Assembly: GCA_028551475.1 (NCBI GenBank)
Contig: CM052362.1
Location: 25,092,021 to 25,156,020 of the forward strand
Reading direction: 5' to 3'
Source of the DNA: Casuarina equisetifolia
Taxonomy: Eukaryota > Streptophyta > Magnoliopsida > Fagales > Casuarinaceae
Length of the DNA: 64,000 bases
The position numbers and the translations under genes were made by a program. Of the stretch, positions 19,722-33,700 are shown one piece after another; the first letter of the stretch is position 1, and each line of letters starts with the position of its first letter. The notes below the pieces were generated by a model. The model saw nothing but the letters and a program-made list of their open reading frames with translations. It made no database searches and was not told the DNA's origin.

Positions 19722-21055
19722 GCTGAGTAAGCTCCAAATGGATGCAACCAATATGCTGTGACAGGTACCACTTGCAAAGAAAGTCTCCAGGGATCCTGAA
19801 TGATAAAAAAACCATTAACACAGAGAGGAAACTAGTTAAAGAAAGCCATCAAATTGTGAAATATCAACCTCAGCGTCATGCACATTTATCAACCACTTCA
19901 TAGCAAAAATGGAAAACAAATTGATGAAATGCATCTCCAGCATCCAGATGTAACTTACAACCACCAATAAAATCATATTTTTTAACTAAATAGTTTTTCT
20001 ATGCCACTTAATTCCAAGCTGTTTTTAAGAGGTCTGATTTGCTTAATGTTCCTATCTCAACTCGATTATATTCAGAGAAAGTACAAATGAACCTCATCTG
20101 GAACAAGAATTATGTAAATATAGTGTACTTGTGCAAAATGGGAGAAAGTTTGTATCCCGTTATTTTACAAACATTACCAAGCTGATAAAACACAAATCCG
20201 AAATATGGCGCCAAGTAATAATTACACACAGAAAATAATCTCCACCCAGACCCTCAACCATCCTCCCTGGAAACTCTTTCTACATCAACAATCATAAAAA
20301 ACAATACATTTGCAGCACAGTCCTACCACTACTTCTCAGCATCTCCATTCCACTTTCTACATCTTTTAGATACATTTTGTCTTTTTCATTGTTCATTAAG
20401 TGGATATATAAATAACAAGTTTCATTCACATGAAAACTTCCCCGAGATCCATATTCTTACAGTTATTGTTTTTTTCTTCCTCCAAAATTCACCTAAACCC
20501 ATTGTTACCAAATCAAAATATTCCGTCGCCCATGAAACATTAATCATAACCAGGAGTCTCAGGAAATGGTATGCTTCGCCAGAGACCCATCCGACATCAC
20601 ATAACTCAAAGCGCAACCCAACAGTAACCCATAATTGACCCATCCTTGAGCAAAAATCCAACAATTCAAATCCAATCTCAAGTAAACTACTAAAAGCATT
20701 TCATCCAACATGACCTTTATCTTTAATCGGAAACTCAAAATTTATCTTCAGCCGTGGAACATAATTCTAATCGTAACCAGAATCCTCGAAAAACAGCGTG
20801 CATCCTCGGGGACGTGTCCAACATAATAGAATGCCAGGCGTTTGGACATCAATATTACACTCGAAGCCCCAATTTGAAAATAAATTTACAGAAGACGAAT
20901 TACAGAGTTCTAGTCAAAAAGAGCACTAGAAATGGTTCCAACAGGCCAAGAAATAAAACTGAAAATGGCAATAGAGATAATCCAAGACAAAAACAGAAAA
21001 CAGAAAACAGACCAGAGGAAGGGAAATGATGAGTTCGAGATGCAACTGAAATACC
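19722..21055 (-). other. Probable MAF1 leader exons and 5' UTR intron
   Basis: A strong acceptor (TTTTTTTATCATTCAG) ends at 19796, so 19722-19795 would be the second leader exon. A donor (CACCAG/GTATTT) at 21055/21054 would end the first leader exon. The intervening 1.26 kb has no recognisable gene. The open frame at 20754-21029 inside it is Asn/Arg/Lys-rich low-complexity and is not called. Confidence 0.5.
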
Positions 21056-22075
21056 TGGTGGTGATGATTTGCTCAAATTGTGGTAGGATTTTGAGCGGGA
21101 GTGCTATAATTTAGCGGATTTGGGTAGGGGTGCTGTAGAGGATCCAAAGGGTTTCGAGGAGCCCCAAATTCGAATATTCTATTTCCAATTGGTTTTGATT
21201 ATAATACCGCATGATTGGAGTGGACGCGTGAGCACCTATTCGTTGTGTGAGCACGACTGCTGGCAAGGTAAATGGACCAGAGAAGTGCGGCCCGTGCGAC
21301 CGCTGAGCAAAAAATTCCCAATTTGGGCTTGGGTTGGGTTGGGTTGGGTTGGATATATTCGTATAATTAGCGAAAATTAGATGGACTTTAATACTTTTAA
21401 GACAATTATCATTGATCTCCTGGTTTTGAATTTAATGACTAAAACAGGGTAAGCAAGCTTATTGTCACGTCCCATGGGTGAAATTATCGAGAGGACTTCT
21501 TATCACATCAACAAGAAGAATTGAAAATTTTAGTCATATAACTCAAAGCCATGATAATAACTAATATCACATGACCAAACTCAATGCATCTGTCTGAAGC
21601 GACCATGGGGATAGACAATTATTTGGAAGACTCGAATTTGGGTAAGGAATAATGCTACCTCTTATAAGTGAAAAAGTTAATTATATAAATAAATTTACTA
21701 TTTTTAATTATTCATTTTAAAAATAATATAAATTTAAATAAAAAATTATCACTTAATGAAATTGACTACTTCTGAGACTCGAGACATTTCTGTTTCATAG
21801 AAGAAGAGGAAGGAAATTGATTTACAGAAAAAAAACTAAAATGTCGGATTCAACACAAAAGTCCGGACTCGGGTCAGTGTCGCTAGATATGGCTGCTGCT
21901 GACGTGAGCGTTGCAGGCACAGAAAACTCTCTCTAGCATCTGATTCGGTTTCTCAGCCCTCGCCGCACACTTCAATCCTTTCTCAGTCTCCCGGATAGTC
22001 TTCTGCTCTTCATTTTCCTATTTTCTGGAGAGAGCAAGTGAGATCAAGTGTTCTCCACTTTCTCAGGAGCCAAAC
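21056..22075. promoter_or_regulatory. Divergent promoter region between MAF1 and BIO2
   Basis: About 1 kb separates the MAF1 leader donor from the BIO2 start codon, and both genes are transcribed outward. GGGTT repeats occur at 21331-21350 (GGGTTGGGTTGGGTTGG). An AT-rich block lies at 21660-21760. The BIO2 leader (about 21950-22075) is pyrimidine-rich. No clear TATA box was found for BIO2. Confidence 0.5.
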
Positions 22076-25000
22076 ATGTTCTCGGTTCGGTCAATCCTTG
22101 GTCCCCAGCTGAGACGGTCCATCCTCCAACTGCATTCTTCTTCGGCTTCTTACTCCGCTTCTTCGGCTGCTGCGATCGAAGCCGAGCGGACGATACGAGA
22201 AGGTCCCAGGAACGACTGGACCCGAGACGAGATCAAGTCCATCTACGACTCTCCCGTTCTGGATCTCCTCTTTCACGGAGTTAGTATTCTATTCTGTTTT
22301 ATTTTATTTCACCTTTATTGTGGTTTGCACCCGGATTCCCCGGAAAATCGAAGAAAAGTAAAAGGAATATGGTTTTTTGATCTCGTTGCCTCTTGTGCGA
22401 CTGTCATCTCTAGACTAAGCTTTGTCTTTGGTCGCCGGCAATGCAGGAAAGAGAATGAAAACGAAACTTACATCCTGTAACTACGTGTCTATTTTTTTCC
22501 TTTTTTTTTTTAGCTTAATTTCTTAATTTTTATGATATTTATACCAAAGTAACTGAAAAATTACATTGTTTCTGTGTTATACTTTTTCTGTTTACTTGTG
22601 CATATCAAGTTCATACTTTCTATTATGCGCAATGTCGCTGCTGTGCAACAAGTAATCCACTTAATTTTGGCGTATGTTGGAGCCCTTTTGGCATTTAGAA
22701 TTCCCAATTGTAACTACACTTTCCTTCGTTGTTGAGAAAAATGATGAATTACTATTACTGCTTTCGTCTGAGCTATAGATAATTAGGTTATGGTTATTCC
22801 TTTTGCATTTTCAGGCTCAAGTTCACAGATATGCTCATAAGTTTAGGGAAGTGCAGCAGTGCACTCTCCTCTCTATCAAGACAGGGGGATGTAGTGAAGA
22901 TTGCTCGTATTGTCCTCAGTCCTCTAGATACGATACAGGACTAAAGGCACAAAAGCTTATGACCAAGGAGGCTGTTATGGAGGCTGCAAGAAATGTGAAC
23001 CTTTTCTTCTAATCTCTGGATACTGTGCATTGACTTTGAAAGCGTTGTTTCTCTTATAGAATAAGAAATCACGGTTAACAAATTCTCTGGTGTGCGACTT
23101 GGAATTCATAATTGTTTAACCAGAAGAAAATGATTACCTAGTAAATATTTGCAACAACTGTGGGCATATCTTTTTCTTATTTATATTCACATCTAAAATT
23201 CTACAGTTTTCGCTTCTGTCTGCACTGTAGATTTTGTTTGGATTTTTTTCCCCCTTGTTCTAGATTTGTTGTCTTTTAAATGGTATACTATAAAGTACGA
23301 GATGATAGTTCAGTTGAACTCTCATAATTTATGAATTACCCAGATGTTATTTTGGAGTGGCAACTTTACTCAATAGATGAAATTTTATTGGGCCTTGCAA
23401 ATTTGTTCTTGATATAATTGGTTTTGTTATTAAAATAGTCAGGCTTTGATATGTTATCAACTAACCACCTGGCTGGTATAACTAAATGCCCTTTCAACTT
23501 GATAGGATTTGTTCCAGATATTGCGGAAATCCCTTTCTTGCATGTTATCCGTTGCAATTTTATTGAAGCATCAATTGGTCATGTTCTCAATCTTGGGCAG
23601 GCGAAAGAGGCTGGTAGCACACGTTTTTGCATGGGTGCTGCATGGAGGGACACGGTGGGAAGAAAGACCAACTTCAGCCAGATCTTAGAATACGTAAAAG
23701 GAATAAGGTAATAAGCATCATTTATGGCAAATACTAAGTACTAGGGAAATAGAGGTATTGTACTTAGAACTAGAAAATGAATTTCCTAGAATGCCAAAGA
23801 AGTTTGTCCCTTTTTCCCTCTAAACCCTTTTTCCTTAGTGAATGCACTTGATATTTCGCAGCTTTAGGACAGATTTTTGAAGTGGGATTTAGCAAATTGC
23901 TAACGATTATGGGAGTTGTATTTAGAAATTTGCTAAACAGGTTTAACTTTTGGTTTCAGTTATGGTCTCACTGGACCATTATGAATCAGTACATATAACA
24001 TGCTTATTGATCGGCTAGCAAGATTTTTAGATTTTTTATTAAAGAGAAGTCTTTGTTTTTCCATAGTTGTGTGTGAAGTATTACTTCCCCATTGGTTTAT
24101 GCATTAGCTAGTGGCCTAAAATGTAAGCTAAGCCTGAATTATTAAATCAAATTCAAATAATTGCCAAGTTATATGAGAAGAATCTATATGAGATATGAAA
24201 GACATTGAATTATATTGGCACGACAAAGTACATATAACTCGCAGTTAATTTGTTTGGTTTGGGTTTTAATAATTCTGAAAGTCATACATATGATCATGTA
24301 TTTTAATATATTTGGTGAATAAATTGCAGTGATACTTGAACTTTTGAACTTTTCTTGTTTTGCTTTAAATGTGATGATGCAAGTAACAAAATCTTCCTTG
24401 ATAGCTGCTTATAACTGCCTTCCATCGGAATGATTATGGACACCTTTTTTTAATGATTTCTTCACTTACATAAAATTTAAACAAAAGAATATTTGTTCAA
24501 AGACAAAAGGCAGCAGAATGGGGGTTTGGTGAACGACAAAATCATACTATCTATGCATAGTCTATGTTTCCAATTTGTTTAGTTCTGGGAAATTTTTGTC
24601 AGACTCAAAACTTGTTTCCTAAAAATAAATAGTCAAGATTGGATAGAACCATAACTATGTGGTTGATTTTAAATGAATTTTTTGGTTTCATCTAGTCTTT
24701 ACCTTGCTATAATACATTTCTAACTCGATATTCTGATTGGAAAAATGTACTACTATGTAGTTGTTTACCATTGTTTGAGTTGCAAATAGCTAAGTTGTTG
24801 GATATGTAAAATAGGGGAAAAAATAAAAAGAGAAGACCATCAGTCGTTTTATATATTCCATGATTATTGTTAATGGTTTCTGAATAGTCATATATAGAAT
24901 TCAATGACCATCAGTCGTTTTATATATTTCACATTTCACATATATGGAAACTTGGTACTTATCCAAGTACATGGCATTTTTGGGTATTGGCAATCTCTCT

Positions 25001-27003
25001 CTGGCCTTCATTTTCTTCTTATTTTGTTCTATTTGTTCCAAGAACATCCAAAATGCTAGAGTTTGCTTAATGGCCCTTCAGCTTATCCTTTGTTGTGATA
25101 CTTGCAAGTACTTTATTTCATTTAACATGCAATGGAGGTATCTCTTATGTATCAGGGATATGGGGATGGAGGTTTGTTGCACCCTGGGTATGATAGAGAA
25201 GCAGCAAGCTGTAGAACTCAAGAAGGCTGGCTTGACAGCTTATAATCATAATCTTGATACCTCAAGGGAATACTATCCAAATATTATCACCACAAGGACT
25301 TATGATGAGCGCCTAGAAACCCTTAAGTTTGTCCGTGATGCAGGGATTAATGTCTGTTCAGGTATATTTTGTTTCGTTCTTGAATGTATAATTATCATAC
25401 ACGTGTATTGCAGAAATGAATTTTCTGCTTGCCAAAATTTGTGTTTAATTTGTTCTGTTCCTTCTCCTCCTCCCTTCTTTGAAATTTGAATGAAACCATG
25501 AAAGAAATAAAAAAAGGATGGAAGGTAAGTAAGGTGGTTTTTACTTTTACTTTTACTTTTTATTTTATTAGTTTCTCTTTGTGGAGGGTGGAGAGGTGGT
25601 AGGGATGTTGCAAATATTGTTCTGGTTACAGCTATCCACTTGTCTTCTAGGTTTCATGAGTTATTCAGAGTTATCTCATTGCAAATCTAGGAAAGTTATG
25701 TATTTCTCTGCTTGGACTTTCCATGAGCGTTGTACTTGATCTTCATGGAAAAAGTTCTTCCTTTCTAGCATCTTTTAGAGGCACCTAGTCATAACATCTT
25801 TTATATATTTCTCTGCTGGGACATTTCGTGTTTAATTACTAGTACATCTGATGGGTGATTATAAAACCTTGTTTGTCATCAGTGAGGTCCCTAGCGTTTC
25901 AGCTCTTGTGTTTCCACAATCTTAAATATGCTAAAACGGATTGATGAATGTTCCTATAGTTGCTTAATTATGGAGGAGAATTATTATTTATTCTTTAATT
26001 TCTCTTAATAGGAGGAATAATTGGTCTTGGAGAAGCAGAAGAGGACCGAGTAGGTCTTTTACATACATTGGCAACACTCCCTACTCACCCAGAGAGTGTC
26101 CCTATTAATGCACTGGTTGCAGTGAAAGGCACACCTCTTCAAGATCAGAAGGTAACTGACTCTAAGTGAACTTTGGGCATCACTTCAAAATTCTTGTGCA
26201 TGCTATTGTTATTTTATTTTATTTTATTTTTTCTCTAAGCGTGTGCATGTTACGTTGAAGTGGTATGGAGTGATTGTACAGTTTTTGTAAATTATATACT
26301 TGTTACTTTGTATACTGTTGGTACCACTGCTAGTTGGCATAAGGCTTTTTATCATTAGAGCTTAGTAGATGAGAAGAGTGAAAAATACCAAATTTTAAAT
26401 GTCATATAAAAAATAGGAAGAAAGACGAGGCAAAACAATATCAGAGAGCGCGCATGCTTGCTCTTGGTTCCGTCCATGTACTTATGATTTTTCCTCTTTC
26501 TAATAAATTCCTTCAGAACTTGTGGAGGAAAACTATATCAAAATGACAATAAAAGCTTTGCGAGGTTGTTGAAACTTTGATTATCAATATTCAATGTTAA
26601 TTGTTCTTGCCATAATGACAAGAGCATTGGTAAGTTATTTTCAAATTGCGTAAAAAAGTTTATCATATCTTAGCTGACTTGTTTATTTTTCTTCTCTTAG
26701 CCTGTTGAAATATGGGAGATGATACGGATGATTGCGACAGCACGTATAGCCATGCCAAAGGCAATGGTTAGGTTGTCAGCTGGCAGAGTTCGGTTCTCCA
26801 TGCCTGAGCAGACATTATGCTTTCTTGCCGGTGCAAATTCAATCTTCACAGGCGAGAAGCTCTTGACCACTCCTAATAATGATTTTGATGCAGACCAGCT
26901 CATGTTCAGGATCCTTGGACTAGTTCCCAAAGTTCCTAGTTTTGGCGATGACATGGAGGCTGAGGCTAAGGTTTCTGAGCAAGCCGTTTCCGGTTCGGGG
27001 TAA
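22076..27003 (+). CDS. BIO2: Biotin synthase, mitochondrial
   Basis: Biotin synthase inserts sulfur into dethiobiotin, the last step of biotin synthesis, which plants perform in mitochondria. Six exons (22076-22279, 22815-22994, 23601-23707, 25156-25361, 26012-26151, 26701-27003) close in phase to 379 residues, close to the usual plant length. The first about 35 residues are Ser/Arg-rich with few acids and fit a mitochondrial presequence. The radical-SAM [4Fe-4S] cysteines are Cys94, Cys98 and Cys101 in [12 protein letters not shown]. The FCMGAAWRD block, the EVCCTLGM block (Cys pair near the [2Fe-2S] site), the YNHNLDTS block and the LSAGR block follow. Exons 4 and 5 are separated by 650 bases. 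The open frame at 24944-25489 is exon 4 read through its introns, not a separate gene. Confidence 0.97.
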
Positions 27004-27762
27004 ACTGATAGATTTAAAGAAAGTCAATTGAACCTTCCTTCGCAAAGTCGATGCCCAGCTACAGCAGAAGTGAATTGGATCTTTCTGTATGTGTCATTCT
27101 TGTGGAATCATACGTGTAATTAACATGAATGAAAGACATTCACGTCATGCATGCTTTCTAGGCTGGCTAAGGACGGAGCAGACAAACGCTAGTTTTTTAA
27201 TATGCTTTGGACTTCTTCAATGATGTTGTATTGGAAGGAAAGCCTTTCATGCTCGCTCTTGCAGATGATAAGTTATGAATACTGATCACCTTTTCTGGGG
27301 TGCCTATCCTCATATGACAGAATTAAGCGAGGATGCGAGGCACTGAGTGGGTTTCTTGCCATCCAGAAGCAGAGGAGAAACGCCAAAATGTTCTTTCTAT
27401 ATGCACGGATTTCCTACAGTTATCCACATATTTTGTTTAATTTTACAAGGACAACGAGATCATACATCTGATGATTGCACTCAAAGAACTAAATTCAAAA
27501 GTAGTAAGTACATTTTTATTCATCACTACAATTTGCAGAATCATAATATAAAATTGAAACATCAACTTCGCGTAACATGTGACTAATATATTGTTGCATG
27601 AGCGGCAAAACCATTGAAACAATCATACAACAAAATAGCCTTGGTTTTTCCCTTAACACGTCTGTACAACAAATAAGATCCAAAAGAAACCAAGATAAGT
27701 TATGGCAAAGAAGCATTGAATAAGGACAAAAATGTGAGGATCAACATGCTGCATTAATCATG
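27004..27762. other. Convergent 3' ends of BIO2 and the IleRS gene
   Basis: The two stop codons (27003 and 27763) are 759 bases apart on opposite strands. The stretch should hold both 3' UTRs. No separate gene was recognised in it. Confidence 0.6.
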
Positions 27763-30700
27763 TCACCCAGACTTCTTTGTGCAAGAAAAGTAATCTCCAA
27801 CTGTCAAGCAAAGGTGTTCCCTTAACACCAAATCAATAGGCGGCTGATTTTCGATGCTACTGACTGTTATCTGCAGAAGAAAAAAGACCAATTTGAAATA
27901 AAGGGGGAAGAACTAAGACTTGAGCATACTTTCCAATCAAACTTCTGCACTCAGTCAATCACACAAGCCTAGGAACTAAAAACCGACCTTCCCATTACCG
28001 AGTTGAAACTCTGACTTCAAATTTGAATGATCCCTTGATAGCAAGTAGGTCTGCACACCACGAGCAAATTTCATATTCCCTGCAACCATTGAAAGAAATT
28101 ATCATAAGAAGCGGCTGAGGATGCGGAAAAAGGAGAAAGCAAAAAATTCACCGCACAAATACACCTAGTGATTCAAACCTGCATATAGTGTGAGAATGGC
28201 GTCTACATTGAACACTAGTGTGGGTCTTGTCAAGGTGATGACAAATGACATGCCAGAAATCCCATGAAAGCTCTCCTCAGTAACAATGACCTGCATTTCA
28301 AGGAGAGAAAAACTGATGAATTACACCATCTGAAGACTGCCCGAAGGCAAAATGGCATATTCAAAACCAGCATTGTCCTTTCACAAAGCCTTCTTTCTCA
28401 TACCCATTCCTGCATAGTATGCATTACTGGAAAGATACTTGAAATATATTAATCCCTCGAATGCAAAAGAGGAAAAAGAAACAAAGTGATAATGCTTATG
28501 CATCCAAAAATCATGGGTTATGGCAGCTTGTCCTCCAAAAAGTTAAAAAGATTTTTATATATACACAAACTTTTGCTAGCATTAAAAAATAACAAAGGCT
28601 GATTATCATGACTTTCAACTAATAAAAGCAGTGCCAATTAGGTGCAACTTACTGCCTGAGAAGGCATCATGGTAGAGTGAAGCAGTGGGGAACCAATTGC
28701 ATCTGAAATGTAGGAATCCTGTACATAGAATAAACAATTAAGCTAGGACAATAGGGCATGTCATAGTGAAAAGCTAGTACAAGGTGAATGAAGCAATCAG
28801 AATAAAGTAACATGTACGTTTTCTCTCTTTCTATCTATAAGATCTCCCTCTCTAAGATTAATAATAGTAAGAAAACACCGTGGATGGCAGAACCTGGAAA
28901 AATTTGAAAGCCATGGAAGTGAAAAAGGAGTGAAATGTGAACAAATAATTAAGGGAAACAGGTGGGAGGGCTACATAAGAAAAGCTAACTTCTACAGTAT
29001 TGATGGAAAACGTTTAGGGATTAAAAAAAAAAAAGGAAAAAGAGAAGGCTGTCATAAAAATTTTAGAAGTTCGTAACAAGTAGAGTCACGAGTTTGCAGA
29101 CGCAAAACAGCCATCTGAAAATGCATACCCAGTCAAAGTGCAATTCAACCTTTTCATCACAAATTCCAGCAGCTGCGACTAGAGTTTATACACAAGTCAA
29201 GAACACAAATTTTTTAAGCAAAATTCAAAGCATTTAATACTTTTTTACCGGCCAGCCCTTATCTCTCACCCCACCCAAAAATAAATAGAAAGAAAGAAAG
29301 AGAAAAGATCCTTTATCATAGAGAATAAACTAGAAGATCTTCTTTGCACAAGAAAAATAATAATATTACCTGTGAACTCAAAACTCGCTCTGAGAGTGAC
29401 TTATCTTCATCCAATGATTTGAAATAAACCTCCACCATGTCTGTAGGTTCTAAGGCAGCTTTCTTCCGCAACTTCTGAATTCTATTCACAACCTATAATG
29501 GATGAATTTTAAAGAGTCCATTAGTCAGAAATTGTCCAATTTCAGGACTACAATCAATTATATGCAATCTCAATGCTTAGCAACCTAGAAATATTTAAAG
29601 AGGGGCCTCTACAAACATAATCATAGATTAAAGGACATTGGTCGCCAATACATGTCATTATAAGTTAAGAAAAAGGTACTTAAAAATAGAAGATTGATGG
29701 AAAAGAATGCAATTTCAATTGCATTATAAGTTAATAAAAGGAATTGTACGCTACAATTTACCTCTCGTGCAACACCAGCCTCAAACAATGAGTCATCCGC
29801 ACACAAATCCAAAATCACCAAAACATCACCTAAAATAGCATGTAGATTCCATAAATACACATAATCATCCCATGATAAATCATACATTGATGTGATCAAA
29901 TACTACCATCTCCTGAAGCATCAATCTCCTTTTCTGTCATGCCATCAGGACATTTGAAATCCCGAACAACCTGAAATTAATAGGAGTAGGGCAAAATTAA
30001 TGGATAGAAATATCGCAGCCCATTGCACAAGTAAAATCAAAACACCTTTGACATACCAAAGCCTACTGTACCAAAAAAGGAGCAGGAATAGCATTTTACT
30101 TATCATGAATAAAATTATCGTCAACCTAGAGATTTCTAGAGTGGCTAGGTGCACCCAACTACAGCTCGCATATGTCTAATAAAAAAATTCTCATAGACCA
30201 TCAAAAATAAGTAAATCAGGCATAAAGAAAACATTTCTTGAGCTAAAATGAATAGATAAAGTCAATACTCCACTAAGCTTCATGCCAAAAATATATGAAG
30301 ATAAATGCACATCCTAGCTAAAATTAAATTTCCTTACTGCTATCTCCAGAATGACCAAAAAATAAAAAATAAAAACCACGAACTTCCAAGTTTGTCTGAT
30401 TAGGGAGATTCTTTCACATCCGCACTAAAATTGCTTCTATCACTTATTCTAGTGTGCATTGAACTAAATGAGTCCATGCTGGTCACCTTTCACGCCACTA
30501 GTCACTTTTGAAGGAACACACTATAGTCACCAAGGTTTTATACTCGGATAACTTTGATCTTTTGACAACAGTACAATGGCATCAGACGTCAATTCTATTC
30601 AGAGGCAAGATGTATCGAGTGACCCGGACTGTCTAGTTTATAGGGGTCACAAAACTGACTTTAACAGACATATTGAACAAAGATTATTATTGTACGGTAA

Positions 30701-33700
30701 AACGGACAAGCACCTTAATATCAGTCAGCTTCAAACAATGACCAGCAATAGTAACTTCCCCAGCTTTCTCAAAAGCCAAAATTTTTTCCTGTAACATTGC
30801 TTTGACTTCCTTGGCAACTACTCCCATAGATTTTCCAAGCCGCTTACCTAACACACTAGAAGAAAACAATCGAATGACATCAAAGCTAAGCATAATAAAG
30901 TACTATTCAGCTCTCTTGAGGGTTCAAAAAAAAAAATTAACATTACCTAAAATCAGGTTCAGCACGTAGAGATGAATACTTCAATGTATCGTTGCATGGT
31001 ACCAGAGAACGTATATTGAGTTCCTCTAGCACGTACTGTAATGCAAATGGCATTAAATAAATCAAAAGGCAGTAATGGCTATGGAAGTAAGGAGAAAGTG
31101 GGGCAAACAGGGGAGAATATGAGAAATGAACAAACGCCACATCGTAAGAGTGGTAACACAATAAAATGAAACCATATACATCGAAAGCAAGAAAAAACAA
31201 GAAAGAAATATGTCCACCAGCGTGTGTGCTAAAAGAAGAGAAAAGTATATAAAGAAAAAAGCCACAAATTATGCAAAGGTGTCCTTCAAGGCTAGTTCAA
31301 AGCTTGACTCAAGCTGTTATGATAGCTTTTCAAGTAACAGCACTCTAACAGAATATTAGCAACCAGTAAACCAAAGGGTTATAATTGAAAGAAATTAATC
31401 TCCTACCTTTTTTTAACTAAAAAGAAAAAGGAAAAAGAAGAAAAGCAAACAATCAATCAGCCATAGAGGTGAGCAGCTGGATTTTCCCCAAAAATTTAGA
31501 AACAATCTGGATCAGTCATGCAATAATATCACATCAACGTAATATGAAGATAGGGAAAAGTGTTCTGCATGAACATAGTCCCACGAGTTCAGAAAGTTTA
31601 AAAAAAAAAATACACACACACATAGAGGCTACTGAATACGGTTAGAAATTGTTGATAACAAAATAGATCCACAAGCTACAAAGATACAAGAATGATATAG
31701 GCTGATGTCATCCATATACCTCTTTCAACTTTCCAGTGATGTCATTGAGAAAATCTGCATCAGGATGAACTACTACCATCTCCCTGCAGTTGCTCAGAAT
31801 TGAACAAAAGAAAATACAAAATAGGGAAGAAGGCAAATCCGAAAGAATAGCAGATACACCAAGTGACATGCAATTTAACCTTAGAGGTGTTTTAAGAGGT
31901 TTGTTGTGCCGCTCACGGATGTTCCGAGCAAGATCAATGATGGTAATCATTCTTGCAACGCTTTGTTCAATTCTTTCACCTCGCTGAAAAAGGAAAAAAT
32001 CATTAAAAAGAAAAGCAATAGCAATGGCATGGTTCCAGAGCTCAAAAGGTTCACAAAACTCAAGTTCAGATTTAGAGTGAACTGGTATCTGAATTGCTAC
32101 AATTATCTCAACAAAACACAAGATAACTAGTTGATTAAGGAATTTTTGCAAGAACAGTCGGTGAAATATGGGACAAGATTATTTGCCATTCATAAAGTCT
32201 CAAGGAATAAATTTGGTCATACCAATTTTAAGTAGTAATGCTGGTAATCCAAAAAAAAAAAAAAATTGCTATGCATTAGCCTTTGTCCATATTATAATAA
32301 TTTAATAATAATAATGGTAATAAAGGGTCTGCCCTTACTCTGTAATTTCCAGTGATACTATCATACTTGTGGCCGACATCCTAATTAACCTCAATGTGCT
32401 TGCTTGAATAATGAAAAACAGAATAGAGCACAAACTTCAGGAAAGAACAGAAGTAACATGAGGAAAATAGGCATAATAAAAATCATCTATACCTTTCCTT
32501 CTTCTTGAGGAAACTTGCAATAATGAATACTTTCCTCTGACCCATTGGAAACTTTTCGAAGATTCTGATATAGAACCTCAGTGAAAAATGGTGTGAATGG
32601 TGCCATTACTTTACATGACACTAGAAGGACCTGAAAAAACAAATAGTAAAGGAACAAAAAGATAAGATAAGTGAACGTTAGAGACAAAAATGAATAGAAA
32701 CCCTAACTATTCAGAAACAAGACTCAATAGTGTGACATTAGTAAATCCCAGAAGAGAATAGTTCCACCAATTGACACTACTAGAAAAGTACTAAGTGATT
32801 GCTTCACATGACAAGATCTGGTACAGATTACAGATTGTGTGGGTATACCATCATTTCCACTTCCCCTCATGATGAGCAGAAAAAAACTCATAAATATCTC
32901 TCTTGTGAACAACAATTACTGGTTAAGAGATATTGAGAGGTTAAAAAAATTAAATAAATAAAAGGCTAGCAAATTTAATCTATTACTTATGGTAGAGACA
33001 CCAATCAGTGCTGAATTATTGTCTTCTCTAGCCCTAGGTGAGCTCAGATCGAATTATTGTACAAAAAGCCTAGACTTCAATCCAAAAAAGAAGAGGACTC
33101 AGATAAGTGTTTTTTTTAATATATTTTTGTATGACTTTGCAACAACAAAGACGACAGCAAAATAGGACTAGATATTGTTACTCATATTTAGAACGGAATG
33201 AATCTATGTAAAATATCTTACGCAGCCTAATTATTAGTTTGACTAGTATATCATTTAACAAATTCAATTATTTTTACTGAAGAAAGAGAAACTTGTGTTC
33301 GTAAAACACCATCCACAAGATGCCCAAGAATCAATTTTTTTCCACACTAATATAAAACAGGAATTTAGAAATGCAGAGGGAGCTAAACTAGTGCAAATTC
33401 CTACCAGCAAGGAGTAAAACCAAGATTAGGAACCAAAAAGAACTATCAGGACTAAACTACTGACAATTTCCTCACATTAATACGCTGGTGTTAATAACAA
33501 AATAGTGGGTAACACAAAATGTCAAAACACAAGATAGATGCTACTTCCATCATACATTATAAAGAGTTGATAGTGCGATTCTACAGTCCTCTTCTCCAGT
33601 ACGACCTTTGAGTCTCTTACGGTTGAACCGGACATATATATTTGTAAGGTTGTCAAGGAACTTCAAGAGAAATGGAACCACCTATCAAGGAAAGTAAGCT

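Noticed and set aside
20754-21029. Asn/Arg-rich 91-codon frame upstream of MAF1
   Set aside because: It lies in the predicted MAF1 leader intron on the opposite strand, with low-complexity composition and no domain.
24944-25489. 181-codon plus-strand frame as an independent gene
   Set aside because: Its middle is BIO2 exon 4 (25156-25361); the ends are intron sequence read through, with splice signals at both borders.
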